A DNA stretch of 64,000 nucleotides, taken from Cryptobacteroides sp934698975 (GTDB lineage: Bacteria > Bacteroidota > Bacteroidia > Bacteroidales > UBA932). This document shows positions 52,660 through 60,790 of the stretch, in pieces; position 1 is the first letter of the stretch; the number at the start of each line of letters is the position of its first letter. The position numbers were made by a program, and so were the translations under genes. Location of the stretch: NCBI GenBank assembly GCA_934698975.1, contig CAKUVR010000002.1, positions 62,001 to 126,000 of the forward strand, read 5' to 3'. The notes under the pieces are model-generated. The model saw nothing but the letters and a program-made list of their open reading frames with translations. It was not told the DNA's origin and searched no databases.

Positions 52660-54423
52660 CTAATCCTGCGAGACAACCTTCAGTTCATCTCGGTAGGCCG
52701 AGAAAATTTTGGATTTGGAGACGAAGCCGACGTAGGTCCTGTCGCGCCTGACAACCGGAAGGTTCCAGGCCGATGTCTCCTCGAATTTCTTCATCACCGA
52801 ATCCATCTTCTCATCCTCGTAGACATATTCCTCAGCGCTCCGCATGAAGTTGAAGACATGGAGGGTCTCATATTCATCGGTTCTGAACATGTCCTTGCGT
52901 ATGTCCTCCAGAGAGACGAACCCTTGGAAGCGGTCCTTTGAGTCAAGAACCGGGAATATGTTTCTGGTGGATTCCGAAATGACTTCGACCAGCCTGCCGA
53001 GGGTATCATCAATCTTCACTGTGGAAAAGTCGGTCTCTATCACGTCCGACACCTTCAAAAGGGTAAGCACTGCCTGGTCACTGTCGTGGGTCAGAAGCTC
53101 TCCCCTCTGGGCTATACGCTTGGTGTAGATGGAGTATTTCTCCACGATCCTGGTCGTCCCGAAAGAGATTGTCGAAGTAAGGATAAGCGGGATAAACAAG
53201 TCGTAACCTCCTGAAATCTCAGCGATAAGGAAGATTGCCGTCATCGGGGCCTGCATCACTCCTGCCATCAGTCCGGCCATCCCCACCAGCACGAAATTCT
53301 GTTCCGGGACACTCATCAGAGTTCCGTCAAAGAGCAGGTTCAAGGTTCTGGCCACGACGAAACCGGCGATCGCTCCCACGAAAAGTGTCGGACCGAACGT
53401 TCCACCCACTCCCCCGCCGGCGTTCGTCAATGTCATGGAGAAGACTTTCAACAAGAGGATAAGCATGAAAAAGACCGGCACCGACCAAGGGCTGTCCGTC
53501 AGAAAAGCCAGAGGTGTCTGGCCGTCCAAGGACAGTTCCTTACCGTTAAGGAGCACACCGAGTGATTCGTACCCTTCACCATAAAGAGGAGGGAACAGGA
53601 AAATCAGTATTCCCAACCCAACGGCGCAGATAAGCCATTTGATATATGCGTTATCCATCTTTCCGACCCTGTCCTCAAGTTTCAATGTCGTGCGGATGAA
53701 GTAGATTGAGCAAGCTCCGCAGAACAGCCCCAGAATGATGTAGTATGGAATATTCTTGAGCACAAATGGGGTAAGGGTGCACTCGAACGGAGTGGAGGAG
53801 CCAAGAAGCGTATAGGAAATCACTGTGGCCGAGACCGTTGACAAGAGCAACGGCATCATGGATGTCATCGAGATGTTGAACAGCAGAATCTCCAGCACGA
53901 AGAGAACTCCGGCAAGGGGAGCCTTGAATATTCCGGCCACGGCGGCGGCGGACCCGCACCCCAGCAGGACAGTCATGCTCCTGTAGGACAATCCCATATA
54001 ACGAGCAAAGTTGGATCCGATGGCGGCTCCCGTGTAGACTATCGGGGCTTCCGCTCCCACCGATCCGCCGAATCCGATGGTGACGGAACTGGCCGCGATC
54101 GAGGACCACATATTATGTGGTTTGATTCTAGACTCGTGCCTGGATACAGCCTGAAGGGCTTTCGTGACACCGTGGCCGATCTTGTCCTTGATCACGAACT
54201 TGCAGAACAGCATCGCCAGAAGCATTCCTATTCCGGGAAGGACAAGATAATACAAGGCTCCGTCAAGAACTCCTCCGAAAGCGTCACGCAGACCTTCCTG
54301 AATCACAGAGATCAATGTTTTGAGCAGCACGGCGGCCAACCCGACCACGATTCCGACGACGAGGCTGAGCACAAGGAGCTGGTTCCTTTCCGACAAGCGG
54401 GATATGAGATTCAACTTTGGCAT
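52660..54423 (-). CDS. CLC-family chloride channel/transporter with CBS domains
   Basis: 587 residues from ATG 54423; the open frame to 54600 runs into the divergent promoter region. The membrane domain (about 15-435) contains the ion-pathway motifs GGSVGAEAPIVYTGAAIGS, with the gating Glu present, and NAGGGVGGTFGPTLFVGA. Two CBS domains follow (about 445-575, VIETDFSTVKIDDTLGRLVEVI and MRSAEEYVYEDEKMDSVMKKF). It moves chloride, possibly coupled to protons; CBS domains commonly sense adenine nucleotides. The ATG sits in GAATATG. It is divergent from the exported-protein gene, whose promoter overlaps the first codons of this gene. Confidence 0.93.
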   Translation of the reverse strand: MPKLNLISRLSERNQLLVLSLVVGIVVGLAAVLLKTLISVIQEGLRDAFGGVLDGALYYLVLPGIGMLLAMLFCKFVIKDKIGHGVTKALQAVSRHESRIKPHNMWSSIAASSVTIGFGGSVGAEAPIVYTGAAIGSNFARYMGLSYRSMTVLLGCGSAAAVAGIFKAPLAGVLFVLEILLFNISMTSMMPLLLSTVSATVISYTLLGSSTPFECTLTPFVLKNIPYYIILGLFCGACSIYFIRTTLKLEDRVGKMDNAYIKWLICAVGLGILIFLFPPLYGEGYESLGVLLNGKELSLDGQTPLAFLTDSPWSVPVFFMLILLLKVFSMTLTNAGGGVGGTFGPTLFVGAIAGFVVARTLNLLFDGTLMSVPEQNFVLVGMAGLMAGVMQAPMTAIFLIAEISGGYDLFIPLILTSTISFGTTRIVEKYSIYTKRIAQRGELLTHDSDQAVLTLLKVSDVIETDFSTVKIDDTLGRLVEVISESTRNIFPVLDSKDRFQGFVSLEDIRKDMFRTDEYETLHVFNFMRSAEEYVYEDEKMDSVMKKFEETSAWNLPVVRRDRTYVGFVSKSKIFSAYRDELKVVSQD

Positions 54424-54448
54424 ATTCGTACAAAAATAGTTATTTTTG
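54416..54448 (+). promoter_or_regulatory. Promoter of the exported-protein/oxidoreductase pair
   Basis: TTTG (54416-54419) and TATTTTTG (54441-54448) are separated by 21 bp. The -33 box overlaps the first codons of the divergent CLC gene. Confidence 0.6.
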
Positions 54449-54478
54449 CGATAGTGTAAAACAACAAATATTCTTGAA

Positions 54479-55111
54479 ATGAAAAAAGTCTTAGTGTCGC
54501 TGATAAGCGCCTTGGCGGTAGCCCTGCTTGGCGTGATCGGGCTGAACATATTCAAAAACGCCAGTCCGAGGGAAAGGGTGAAGGCTGAAGACGGCAGCAA
54601 TATAATCGTGGAAGAGTTAAGCTTTTACAAGCACAATGACAAGATTTTCGGGAAAGTTTTCAAACCGGCCGACAAGAACGGTTTCTTTCCTGACTCACTT
54701 GGAGCAAGGCCAGTCATCATCTATTTCCATGAACCTTTGAAAACCGCCTTTCCGGATAATCTGGTCAAATCTTTGGTGCAGGAAGGCCTGATAGGCTACA
54801 CGACCGCATTTCACGAAAACGGGAAGGATGTCGGGTTCATGGTGAAGAAAATCGGCAAAGAAAGATTCGCTGACGCAGAGAGGATAGTCCTCATAGCCGA
54901 CACGTTCTCTTCCGAGGCTGTAGTGAAGGCCGCCTATAAATTAAAGAAGGCAGTTAACGGGATTGTCCTCATTGAGCCGGAACTAGACGAGAAGGTCTCC
55001 CGCATCGTGCCAAAATTGGGTTATGAGGTTCTTACCATCGATTCCGCCGGAAAGACCTCAGCTCGGGCGGCCATACTTGATTATCTTGAACTTAGAGGAA
55101 TGCTGAAATGA
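54479..55111 (+). CDS. Exported protein of unknown function (possibly a degenerate alpha/beta hydrolase)
   Basis: 210 residues. A signal peptide or membrane anchor (VLVSLISALAVALLGVIGLNIF) is followed by a domain of alternating strands and helices: GKVFKPADKNGFFPDSLGARPVIIYFHEP, LVQEGLIGYTTAF, RIVLIADTFSSEAVVKAAY, NGIVLIEPELDE, YEVLTIDSAG. The order resembles an alpha/beta hydrolase without a GxSxG nucleophile elbow (ADTFSSEA stands at that place), so it may be inactive or unrelated. No named family is recognised. The stop overlaps the start of the oxidoreductase gene by 4 bp. Confidence 0.65.
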   Translation: MKKVLVSLISALAVALLGVIGLNIFKNASPRERVKAEDGSNIIVEELSFYKHNDKIFGKVFKPADKNGFFPDSLGARPVIIYFHEPLKTAFPDNLVKSLVQEGLIGYTTAFHENGKDVGFMVKKIGKERFADAERIVLIADTFSSEAVVKAAYKLKKAVNGIVLIEPELDEKVSRIVPKLGYEVLTIDSAGKTSARAAILDYLELRGMLK

Positions 55112-56163
55112 GAAAGACAAGATTCGGAATAGTCGGGACCGGCCGTATCAGCGACTGGGTACTGAAAGGGGCGGTGATGGAGCCACGATTCGAGGCGGCG
55201 GCCGTCTGTTCGCGCACCGAGGAGAAAGGAAAGGCGTTCGCACAGGCGCACCGAATAGGCAAGGTTTACACGGACATCGAAAAGATGGCATCCGATCCTG
55301 ACATCGACGCAATCTACATCGGCACGCCCAACAGCACTCATCATGACCTTGCGATTCTCTGCATGGACCACGGGAAGCATGTGCTGTGCGAGAAGCCGAT
55401 GGCATCCAACGCAAAGGATGTCAAGGAGATGGCCGCGGCGGCGAAAGCCAATGGAGTGCTTCTTATGGAGGCAATGATCTCCACACTGTGCCCTAATTTC
55501 GTGGCCGCAAGGGAACATCTTGCCGAAATGGGGACGGTGCGCCATTATTTCGCATCGTTCTGCCAATATTCCTCAAAATATGACCTTGTAAAGAGAATCA
55601 TAGCCGGGGAGGACGCTTCTCCTGTGCCAAGTTCCTTCAACCCAGACTGTTGCGGAGGGGCGCTGATGGACATAGGAATATACGCGATCTACCCTATGGT
55701 ATCGTTGTTCGGCCGACCTAAAGGGATCAAGGCCAACGTCACGACCTGCGAGGTGCCGGTGGGGCACGAATGGAAACGAATTGACCTTCAAGGAAGCGTG
55801 ATCTTTGAATATGAAGGAATGAGTGCCACGATATTATATTCAAAGATAGCGGACTCGCACCTTTGCACGGAGATTTCCAGTGACGGCGGAGTCATTTCGC
55901 TGGATCAGATCCACATTTGCCGCCACGCCGAGATGACAAGACGGGGAGCCCCGACTTCAGGAAGAGCCTCAGGCCCGCAGGCAGAGGACATTTCCGTTCC
56001 TGTTGACGCCGACGAGTACCTCTGCGAGTTCAGAGAGTTTATCACTGTACTGGAATCAGGACACATAGAATCATCCGTCAACAGCCTGGAGACATCACTC
56101 ATCACCTCCGAGATCCTCGATGAGATCCGCCGCCAGGGCGGAGTGGTATTCCCTACAGATTGA
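55108..56163 (+). CDS. Gfo/Idh/MocA-family NAD(P)-dependent oxidoreductase
   Basis: 351 residues. The Rossmann domain (1-125) has FGIVGTGRISDW, DIDAIYIGTPNSTHHDLAILCM and the active-site VLCEKPMASN (Lys). The C-terminal alpha/beta domain contains CCGGALMDIGIYAIYPMVSLFG, the position of the family's second catalytic region. Such enzymes oxidise or reduce sugars and related compounds; the substrate is not evident. It is translationally coupled to the upstream exported protein. Confidence 0.9.
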   Translation: MRKTRFGIVGTGRISDWVLKGAVMEPRFEAAAVCSRTEEKGKAFAQAHRIGKVYTDIEKMASDPDIDAIYIGTPNSTHHDLAILCMDHGKHVLCEKPMASNAKDVKEMAAAAKANGVLLMEAMISTLCPNFVAAREHLAEMGTVRHYFASFCQYSSKYDLVKRIIAGEDASPVPSSFNPDCCGGALMDIGIYAIYPMVSLFGRPKGIKANVTTCEVPVGHEWKRIDLQGSVIFEYEGMSATILYSKIADSHLCTEISSDGGVISLDQIHICRHAEMTRRGAPTSGRASGPQAEDISVPVDADEYLCEFREFITVLESGHIESSVNSLETSLITSEILDEIRRQGGVVFPTD

Positions 56164-56167
56164 ACGG

Positions 56168-56230
56168 GTTGGTGAGCCTGTCGAACAAACTTCTTTGTGA
56201 AGAGCGCTTCGGCAAACTCAACAACCGGCG
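56168..56230. repeat. Interspersed GAGCCTGTCGAA / TTCGGCAAACTC inverted repeat
   Basis: GGTTGGTGAGCCTGTCGAA (from 56168) and CTTCGGCAAACTCAACAACC (ending near 56230) are imperfect inverted copies of the same short repeat found at four other places. It lies between two convergent genes. Confidence 0.65.
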
Positions 56231-56234
56231 AAAC

Positions 56235-57227
56235 TCATTGTCCGCCGAGCCGGTCGAAATAGGTCAGGACATCCTCCCATGTCTTGAAAGCCTCTGAACC
56301 GAAATGGATCAATGTGCCCATGAAATCCGAAGCACCATTCTCTTCGGGTTCAGCGTCAATCAGATAGTCTGCCAGAAGAAGATTCTTGTGGTTCGTGATC
56401 GTGACTCGGTTCCAGACAGGTACACCGAGGTTGGTCTCGCACCAGGCCACAACCTTCTGGCAGAGTTCTGGAGTGTTGTACGGGACTCCGGCGACAATGT
56501 GGACATCATAGCCTACGGCAAGGGCGGCGACAGACTTGGCGAAGCCGCTGGAATGATTGACAATCCTGTCACTCAGCGAGATGAACAACACCGGTTTCTG
56601 AACATTCCTTTGTCTGTCGTCAATCCATTGGATCACAGGAAGAACGGAATGGAGGATAGTGTTGTCATTGAGGTAATGCTCGCCGTCGAACCTTATGGCC
56701 TGAGGATAATGCTCACAGAAAAGGTCGAATGTGTGGACCAAAGTGTCGTGGACTCCATAAAGTCCGAAAACCTTGTCCTGGTCCTCAACCGCCCGCTCGA
56801 AGCAATGCGAACTGACCTCACGGAAATGCTCAAGGAGGGTTTTCGTGACAAGGAACGAAGTCTCTCCATCTTGACGGGGATTGTGATATTCCTGCCTGCC
56901 CAACCCGTTGTTTTTCAGCAAGGTGTCAGCTAGTTGAAAGGCAGGGTTCACCAAAATACGATCCACTCCGTAAAGCATCTCGGCGTACATCGCCCCCATC
57001 GAGGTTCCGATGACGAGATCCGGCTTTTCCGATGCGAGCATATTCCTTAAAAGTTCCATGGCATCGAAAGGTTCCACCGGAAGATCCGGCGCTATCACCT
57101 CCGCCTGGGGCATAAGCAGCCTCAACGTTCTGACGCTTCCGTTCTGGCCGCTGGACGCGAATCCGTGCACATAAAGTATCTTCTTTCCGGCCATCAGGGC
57201 CGGACGGGCATATTCATAAAGTTCCAT
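56235..57227 (-). CDS. YqiA-type esterase fused to a 5'-nucleotidase-like (HAD) domain
   Basis: 330 residues. Residues 1-190 are an alpha/beta hydrolase of the YqiA/YcfP type: ILYVHGFASSGQNGSVRTL, nucleophile elbow VIGTSMGAMYAEML, and a C-terminal GEHYLND-type His. Residues about 205-330 resemble the 5'(3')-deoxyribonucleotidase (NT5C) HAD family: KPVLFISLSDRIVNHSSG at the start, NRVTITNHKNLLLADYLIDA and MGTLIHFGSEAFKTWEDVLTYF near the end, the last being the usual W-x-x-V finish. The first HAD Asp motif is degenerate, so the second domain may bind rather than cleave. Substrates are unknown. Confidence 0.7.
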   Translation of the reverse strand: MELYEYARPALMAGKKILYVHGFASSGQNGSVRTLRLLMPQAEVIAPDLPVEPFDAMELLRNMLASEKPDLVIGTSMGAMYAEMLYGVDRILVNPAFQLADTLLKNNGLGRQEYHNPRQDGETSFLVTKTLLEHFREVSSHCFERAVEDQDKVFGLYGVHDTLVHTFDLFCEHYPQAIRFDGEHYLNDNTILHSVLPVIQWIDDRQRNVQKPVLFISLSDRIVNHSSGFAKSVAALAVGYDVHIVAGVPYNTPELCQKVVAWCETNLGVPVWNRVTITNHKNLLLADYLIDAEPEENGASDFMGTLIHFGSEAFKTWEDVLTYFDRLGGQ

Positions 57228-57333
57228 AACAACTCAACTTTCGCTAAAATAACTATAAAAGGCTTTCACCGCAAGCAGTGAAGAGTCAAACACAAAAATA
57301 GCAATTTTCATATTCAAATGATTGGACAGACGC

Positions 57334-57364
57334 TTGAAATTCCTGATTGAAATGGCTATCTTTG
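57334..57364 (+). promoter_or_regulatory. Promoter of the sugar-kinase/epimerase operon
   Basis: TTG (57334-57336) and TATCTTTG (57357-57364) are separated by 20 bp. The predicted start near 57371 rules out the long frame beginning at 57322. Confidence 0.65.
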
Positions 57365-57393
57365 AAAGATTGAAAATTAAAATGACACTGACT

Positions 57394-58533
57394 ATGACAG
57401 ATCTGAAAAAAATAGTTGAACTTTTCGCCATCGAGGGCGAGGTCAATGAGATCAAGCAGTTGGGCAACGGTTTGATCAACGACACGTATAAGGTTGTCAC
57501 CGAGGGCGACGCGCCGGATTATGTGCTCCAGAGGATCAACAATGCGATCTTCACCGACGTGGATTTGCTCCAGAGCAACATCGAGGCCGTGACCAGACAT
57601 ATCCGCAAGAAACTCGAAGCGGAAGGAGCCGAGGACATCGACCGCAAGGTACTGAGGTTCATCCCTTTGAAGTCAGAGGGAGAGAGGTTGGAGGCACTGA
57701 TGAGCGACAAGCCAAGGACCTACTGCCTTGAGGACGGGAAGTACTGGAGGGTGTCGGTGTTTATTGACAACGCCTACACCTACGAGACCGTCAATCCGGA
57801 ATATTCTGAATATGCCGGGGAGGCTTTCGGCAATTTCGAGGCGATGCTCGCCGACATTCCTGACACGCTCGGGGAGACGATTCCGGACTTCCATAACATG
57901 GAGCTGAGGCTTAGGCAGTTGGTCGAGGCTGTAAGAGAGGACAAGGCTGGCCGTCTGTGCGCTGATGACAAGACTGCGAAGCAGGAACTCCACAAGATTC
58001 TGGAGGACATCGACAAGTATGGGGTCCAGATGTGCAAGGCCGAGCAGCTTCACCGTGAAGGGAAACTTCCTAAAAGAATATGCCACTGCGACACGAAAGT
58101 CAACAACATGATGTTCGACAAGGACGGCAAGATCCTGTGTGTCATCGACCTGGACACCGTGATGCCGAGCTATGTGTTCTCGGACTTCGGAGATTTCCTG
58201 CGCACGGCAGCCAATCCGGTCGCCGAGGATTCACCTGAGTTGGAAAAGGTTGATTTCGACATGGAGATATTCAAGGCCTTCACTCGTGGTTACATAAAAG
58301 GCACAAAGCCGTTCCTGACTCCGATCGAGAGGGAGAACCTACCTTACGCAGCGTGCCTCTTCCCGTTCATGCAGGCTGTCCGCTTCTTCGCTGACTACAT
58401 AAACGGGGACACCTACTACAAAATCAAGTACCCAGAGCACAACCTCGTCCGCACCCGTAACCAGATGAAACTTTTCCACTCGGCTCTGAGCAAAGTTCAA
58501 CAAATGACGGAGTTCATCGAATCGGCTGAATAA
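57394..58533 (+). CDS. APH-fold kinase, N-acetylhexosamine kinase-like
   Basis: 379 residues from ATG 57394; ATG 57382 is possible but leaves only about 11 nt of leader after the predicted transcription start. The phosphotransferase fold shows IKQLGNGLINDTYKVVTE (nucleotide loop), the catalytic RICHCDTKVNNMMFDKDGKILCVIDLDTVMPS, equivalent to the HxDxxxxN Brenner motif and the DxD metal site, and FGDFLRTAANP. This layout matches NahK-type kinases that phosphorylate N-acetylhexosamines at C1. The exact sugar is uncertain. The stop overlaps the following ATG by one base. Confidence 0.82.
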   Translation: MTDLKKIVELFAIEGEVNEIKQLGNGLINDTYKVVTEGDAPDYVLQRINNAIFTDVDLLQSNIEAVTRHIRKKLEAEGAEDIDRKVLRFIPLKSEGERLEALMSDKPRTYCLEDGKYWRVSVFIDNAYTYETVNPEYSEYAGEAFGNFEAMLADIPDTLGETIPDFHNMELRLRQLVEAVREDKAGRLCADDKTAKQELHKILEDIDKYGVQMCKAEQLHREGKLPKRICHCDTKVNNMMFDKDGKILCVIDLDTVMPSYVFSDFGDFLRTAANPVAEDSPELEKVDFDMEIFKAFTRGYIKGTKPFLTPIERENLPYAACLFPFMQAVRFFADYINGDTYYKIKYPEHNLVRTRNQMKLFHSALSKVQQMTEFIESAE

Positions 58534-59699
58534 TGAAACGCAGGGATTTTCTCAGGACCGCGGGGCTGGCGACTGCCGGAAGCGGACTTCTCATCGGAAC
58601 AGGGGGACTTATCACGGGATGCGCAGGCAAGGAGAGCGGCGGTGATATTCCAAAACCATACAAAGTAGGCGGCACGGCAAGGATGAAGCTGAGCTTCGAG
58701 CCGTATAAGCTCAAACTGCGGCACACCTTCACCGTGGCGTCATATTCAAGAACCACGACACCGGATGTGCAGGTGAAGATTGAATATGACGGATTCACCG
58801 GCTATGGTGAGGCTTCGATGCCGCCGTACCTCGGTCAGACCGTGGAAAGCGTCTGCAATTTCCTGAAAAAGGTCAACCTGGAGCAGTTCAGCGACCCGTT
58901 CCAGATTGACGACATACTGACCTACGTGGATGGAATCAACGAGGGAGACTCCGCCGCCAAGGCAGCCGTGGACATAGCCCTGCATGACCTTGTCGGACAG
59001 CTGATGGGACAACCATGGTACAGAATCTGGGGGCTCAATGCCGCCAAGGCTCCGAACACCACGTTCACCATCGGAATCGACACTCCGGATGTGGTGCGAG
59101 AGAAAACCAAGGAATGCGCTGAACAGTTCAAGATCTTGAAAGTCAAGGTCGGACTCGACAACGACAAGGAGATGATCCAGACCATCCGTGAGATCACCGA
59201 CCTGCCGCTTGCTGTGGACGCCAATCAGGGCTGGAAGGACAAGGAGAAGGCCTTGGAGATGATCTACTGGCTGAAGGATCACGGGGTTGTGATGGTGGAG
59301 CAGCCTATGCCGAAGGAGATGATGGACGAGAACGCATGGCTGACCGAGCGCAGCCCGTTGCCTACTTTCGCCGACGAGGCCATCCAGCGTCTCGCTGACG
59401 TTCAGAGAGTCAAGGGGGCCTACACCGGAATCAACATCAAGCTGATGAAGTGCACCGGAATGCGTGAGGCTTGGAAGATGCTGAACTACGCCCGCGCCGA
59501 AGGGATGAAGGTGATGGTAGGCTGCATGACAGAGACCTCCTGCGCCGTGACCGCCGCCGCACAGCTCTCCCCCGCCGTGGATTTCGCCGATCTTGACGGA
59601 AACCTTCTGATAGCCAACGACCGATTCGAAGGAATGACTGTTGTAGACGGAAAAATAACTCTTCCGGACCGCCCGGGTCTCGGACTCAAACTGCTGTAA
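58533..59699 (+). CDS. Dipeptide epimerase (enolase superfamily), Tat/lipoprotein exported
   Basis: 388 residues. The N-terminus MKRRDFLRTAGLATAGSGLL has a twin-arginine start and then ITGCAG, a lipobox-like Cys. The enolase-type barrel carries the L-Ala-D/L-Glu epimerase set: KxK in LKVKVGLDND, metal ligands in LAVDANQGW, VMVEQPMP and TFADEAIQ, and the second-side Lys in GINIKLMKCTGM. It would epimerise the Glu of dipeptides released from peptidoglycan or food proteins. Most family members are cytosolic, so the export signal is notable. It overlaps the kinase stop by one base (TAATG). Confidence 0.88.
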   Translation: MKRRDFLRTAGLATAGSGLLIGTGGLITGCAGKESGGDIPKPYKVGGTARMKLSFEPYKLKLRHTFTVASYSRTTTPDVQVKIEYDGFTGYGEASMPPYLGQTVESVCNFLKKVNLEQFSDPFQIDDILTYVDGINEGDSAAKAAVDIALHDLVGQLMGQPWYRIWGLNAAKAPNTTFTIGIDTPDVVREKTKECAEQFKILKVKVGLDNDKEMIQTIREITDLPLAVDANQGWKDKEKALEMIYWLKDHGVVMVEQPMPKEMMDENAWLTERSPLPTFADEAIQRLADVQRVKGAYTGINIKLMKCTGMREAWKMLNYARAEGMKVMVGCMTETSCAVTAAAQLSPAVDFADLDGNLLIANDRFEGMTVVDGKITLPDRPGLGLKLL

Positions 59700-59745
59700 T
59701 GCAATCGCACAGGGCACAAGCCAACCCACCCACAAAGAAGGTCAC

Positions 59746-59792
59746 TATACAAACCTCTTTACTTATTGAGAAATAATTAATATGTTTGTATA
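59746..59792. promoter_or_regulatory. Long-spaced inverted repeat upstream of the methyltransferase gene
   Basis: TATACAAAC (59746-59754) and GTTTGTATA (59784-59792) are perfect 9-bp inverted copies with a 29-bp AT-rich centre, 51 bp before the methyltransferase start. It could be an operator for control of the restriction-modification genes or an end of the acquired segment. Confidence 0.5.
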
Positions 59793-59842
59793 ATTAAAGT
59801 TCCTCCTACACAAGAACAAGGAATAAGGTACGCAGCAAGATT

Positions 59843-60790
59843 ATGTATAAATCAATTGAAATATGTGCCGGAGCAGGTGGTCAGGCTTTGGGGCTTGAAA
59901 TGGCTGGTTTTTCCCATATTGCTTTGGTTGAATACGAGTCGGACTATTGCACTTGCCTGAAAACCAACAGGCCATCTTGGAATGTCATCTGCGAGGATGT
60001 TCATAATTTCGATGGCAGTCAATATTCAGGTCAAATTGATTTGCTGTCCGGAGGTGTACCATGTCCTCCGTTCAGCGTTGCCGGGAAACAACTAGGCGCG
60101 GATGACGAGCGTGATTTGTTTCCTCAGATGCTAAGACTGGTTGGCGAAATAAAACCTAAAATAGTCATGATTGAAAATGTGAGAGGTTTCTTGGATGAAA
60201 AGTTCAGAGACTATCGGGAGAACATCTTACAACGGTTGTCTGCCCTGAACTATCATATTCACATAAAACTTCTCAACGCCTCAGACTATGGAGTGCCACA
60301 ATTGAGGCCACGGGTTATTATTGTTGGTGTACGTAATGATCTTATGGATTGTTTTGAATACCCGCCAGTCATTCAAAACGCAAACTTATCTGTAGGTGAC
60401 ACGTTGTCCGACCTTATGTCACAGAATGGGTGGCAAAATTTAAGTAAATGGAAATTAAGCGCAAACAAGATAGCACCGACCCTTGTCGGCGGCAGTAAAA
60501 AACATGGTGGACCAGACTTGGGACCGACAAGGGCCAAGAAAGCATGGGCCGAGTTAGGGATTGATGGCAGTGGCATCGCCAACGAGCCTCCTTGTGCCAA
60601 TTTTGAAGGAATGCCGAGGCTTACTCCTAGAATGCTTGCCAGAATTCAAGGATTTCCAGATAACTGGGATTTTGGGATAAGGAAAACAAAAGCCTGTAGA
60701 ATGATAGGTAACGCTTTTCCACCACCTGTGGCCAGACAAGTTGGATTACAAATAAAAAAAGTATTGGATCATGAACTCAATCATTGCTGA
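59843..60790 (+). CDS. Type II DNA (cytosine-5) methyltransferase, predicted GCCGGC-specific
   Basis: 315 residues with all core C5-methyltransferase motifs: I (SIEICAGAGGQALGLEMAG), IV with the catalytic Cys (GGVPCPPFSVAGKQ), VI (MIENVRGF), VIII (QLRPRVIIVG), a short target-recognition region (about 190-250), IX (LTPRMLARIQGFPDNW) and X (MIGNAFPPPVARQVG). Specificity is inferred from the partner nuclease, which is NgoMIV-like. The gene is visibly AT-richer than its neighbours and overlaps the nuclease gene by 20 bp. No vsr or controller gene is present. It protects the host from its own nuclease. Confidence 0.92.
   Translation: MYKSIEICAGAGGQALGLEMAGFSHIALVEYESDYCTCLKTNRPSWNVICEDVHNFDGSQYSGQIDLLSGGVPCPPFSVAGKQLGADDERDLFPQMLRLVGEIKPKIVMIENVRGFLDEKFRDYRENILQRLSALNYHIHIKLLNASDYGVPQLRPRVIIVGVRNDLMDCFEYPPVIQNANLSVGDTLSDLMSQNGWQNLSKWKLSANKIAPTLVGGSKKHGGPDLGPTRAKKAWAELGIDGSGIANEPPCANFEGMPRLTPRMLARIQGFPDNWDFGIRKTKACRMIGNAFPPPVARQVGLQIKKVLDHELNHC

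Noticed and set aside
51563..52663. 366-codon frame antisense to tex
   Set aside because: Tex domains on the other strand are continuous; the antisense frame has no domain.
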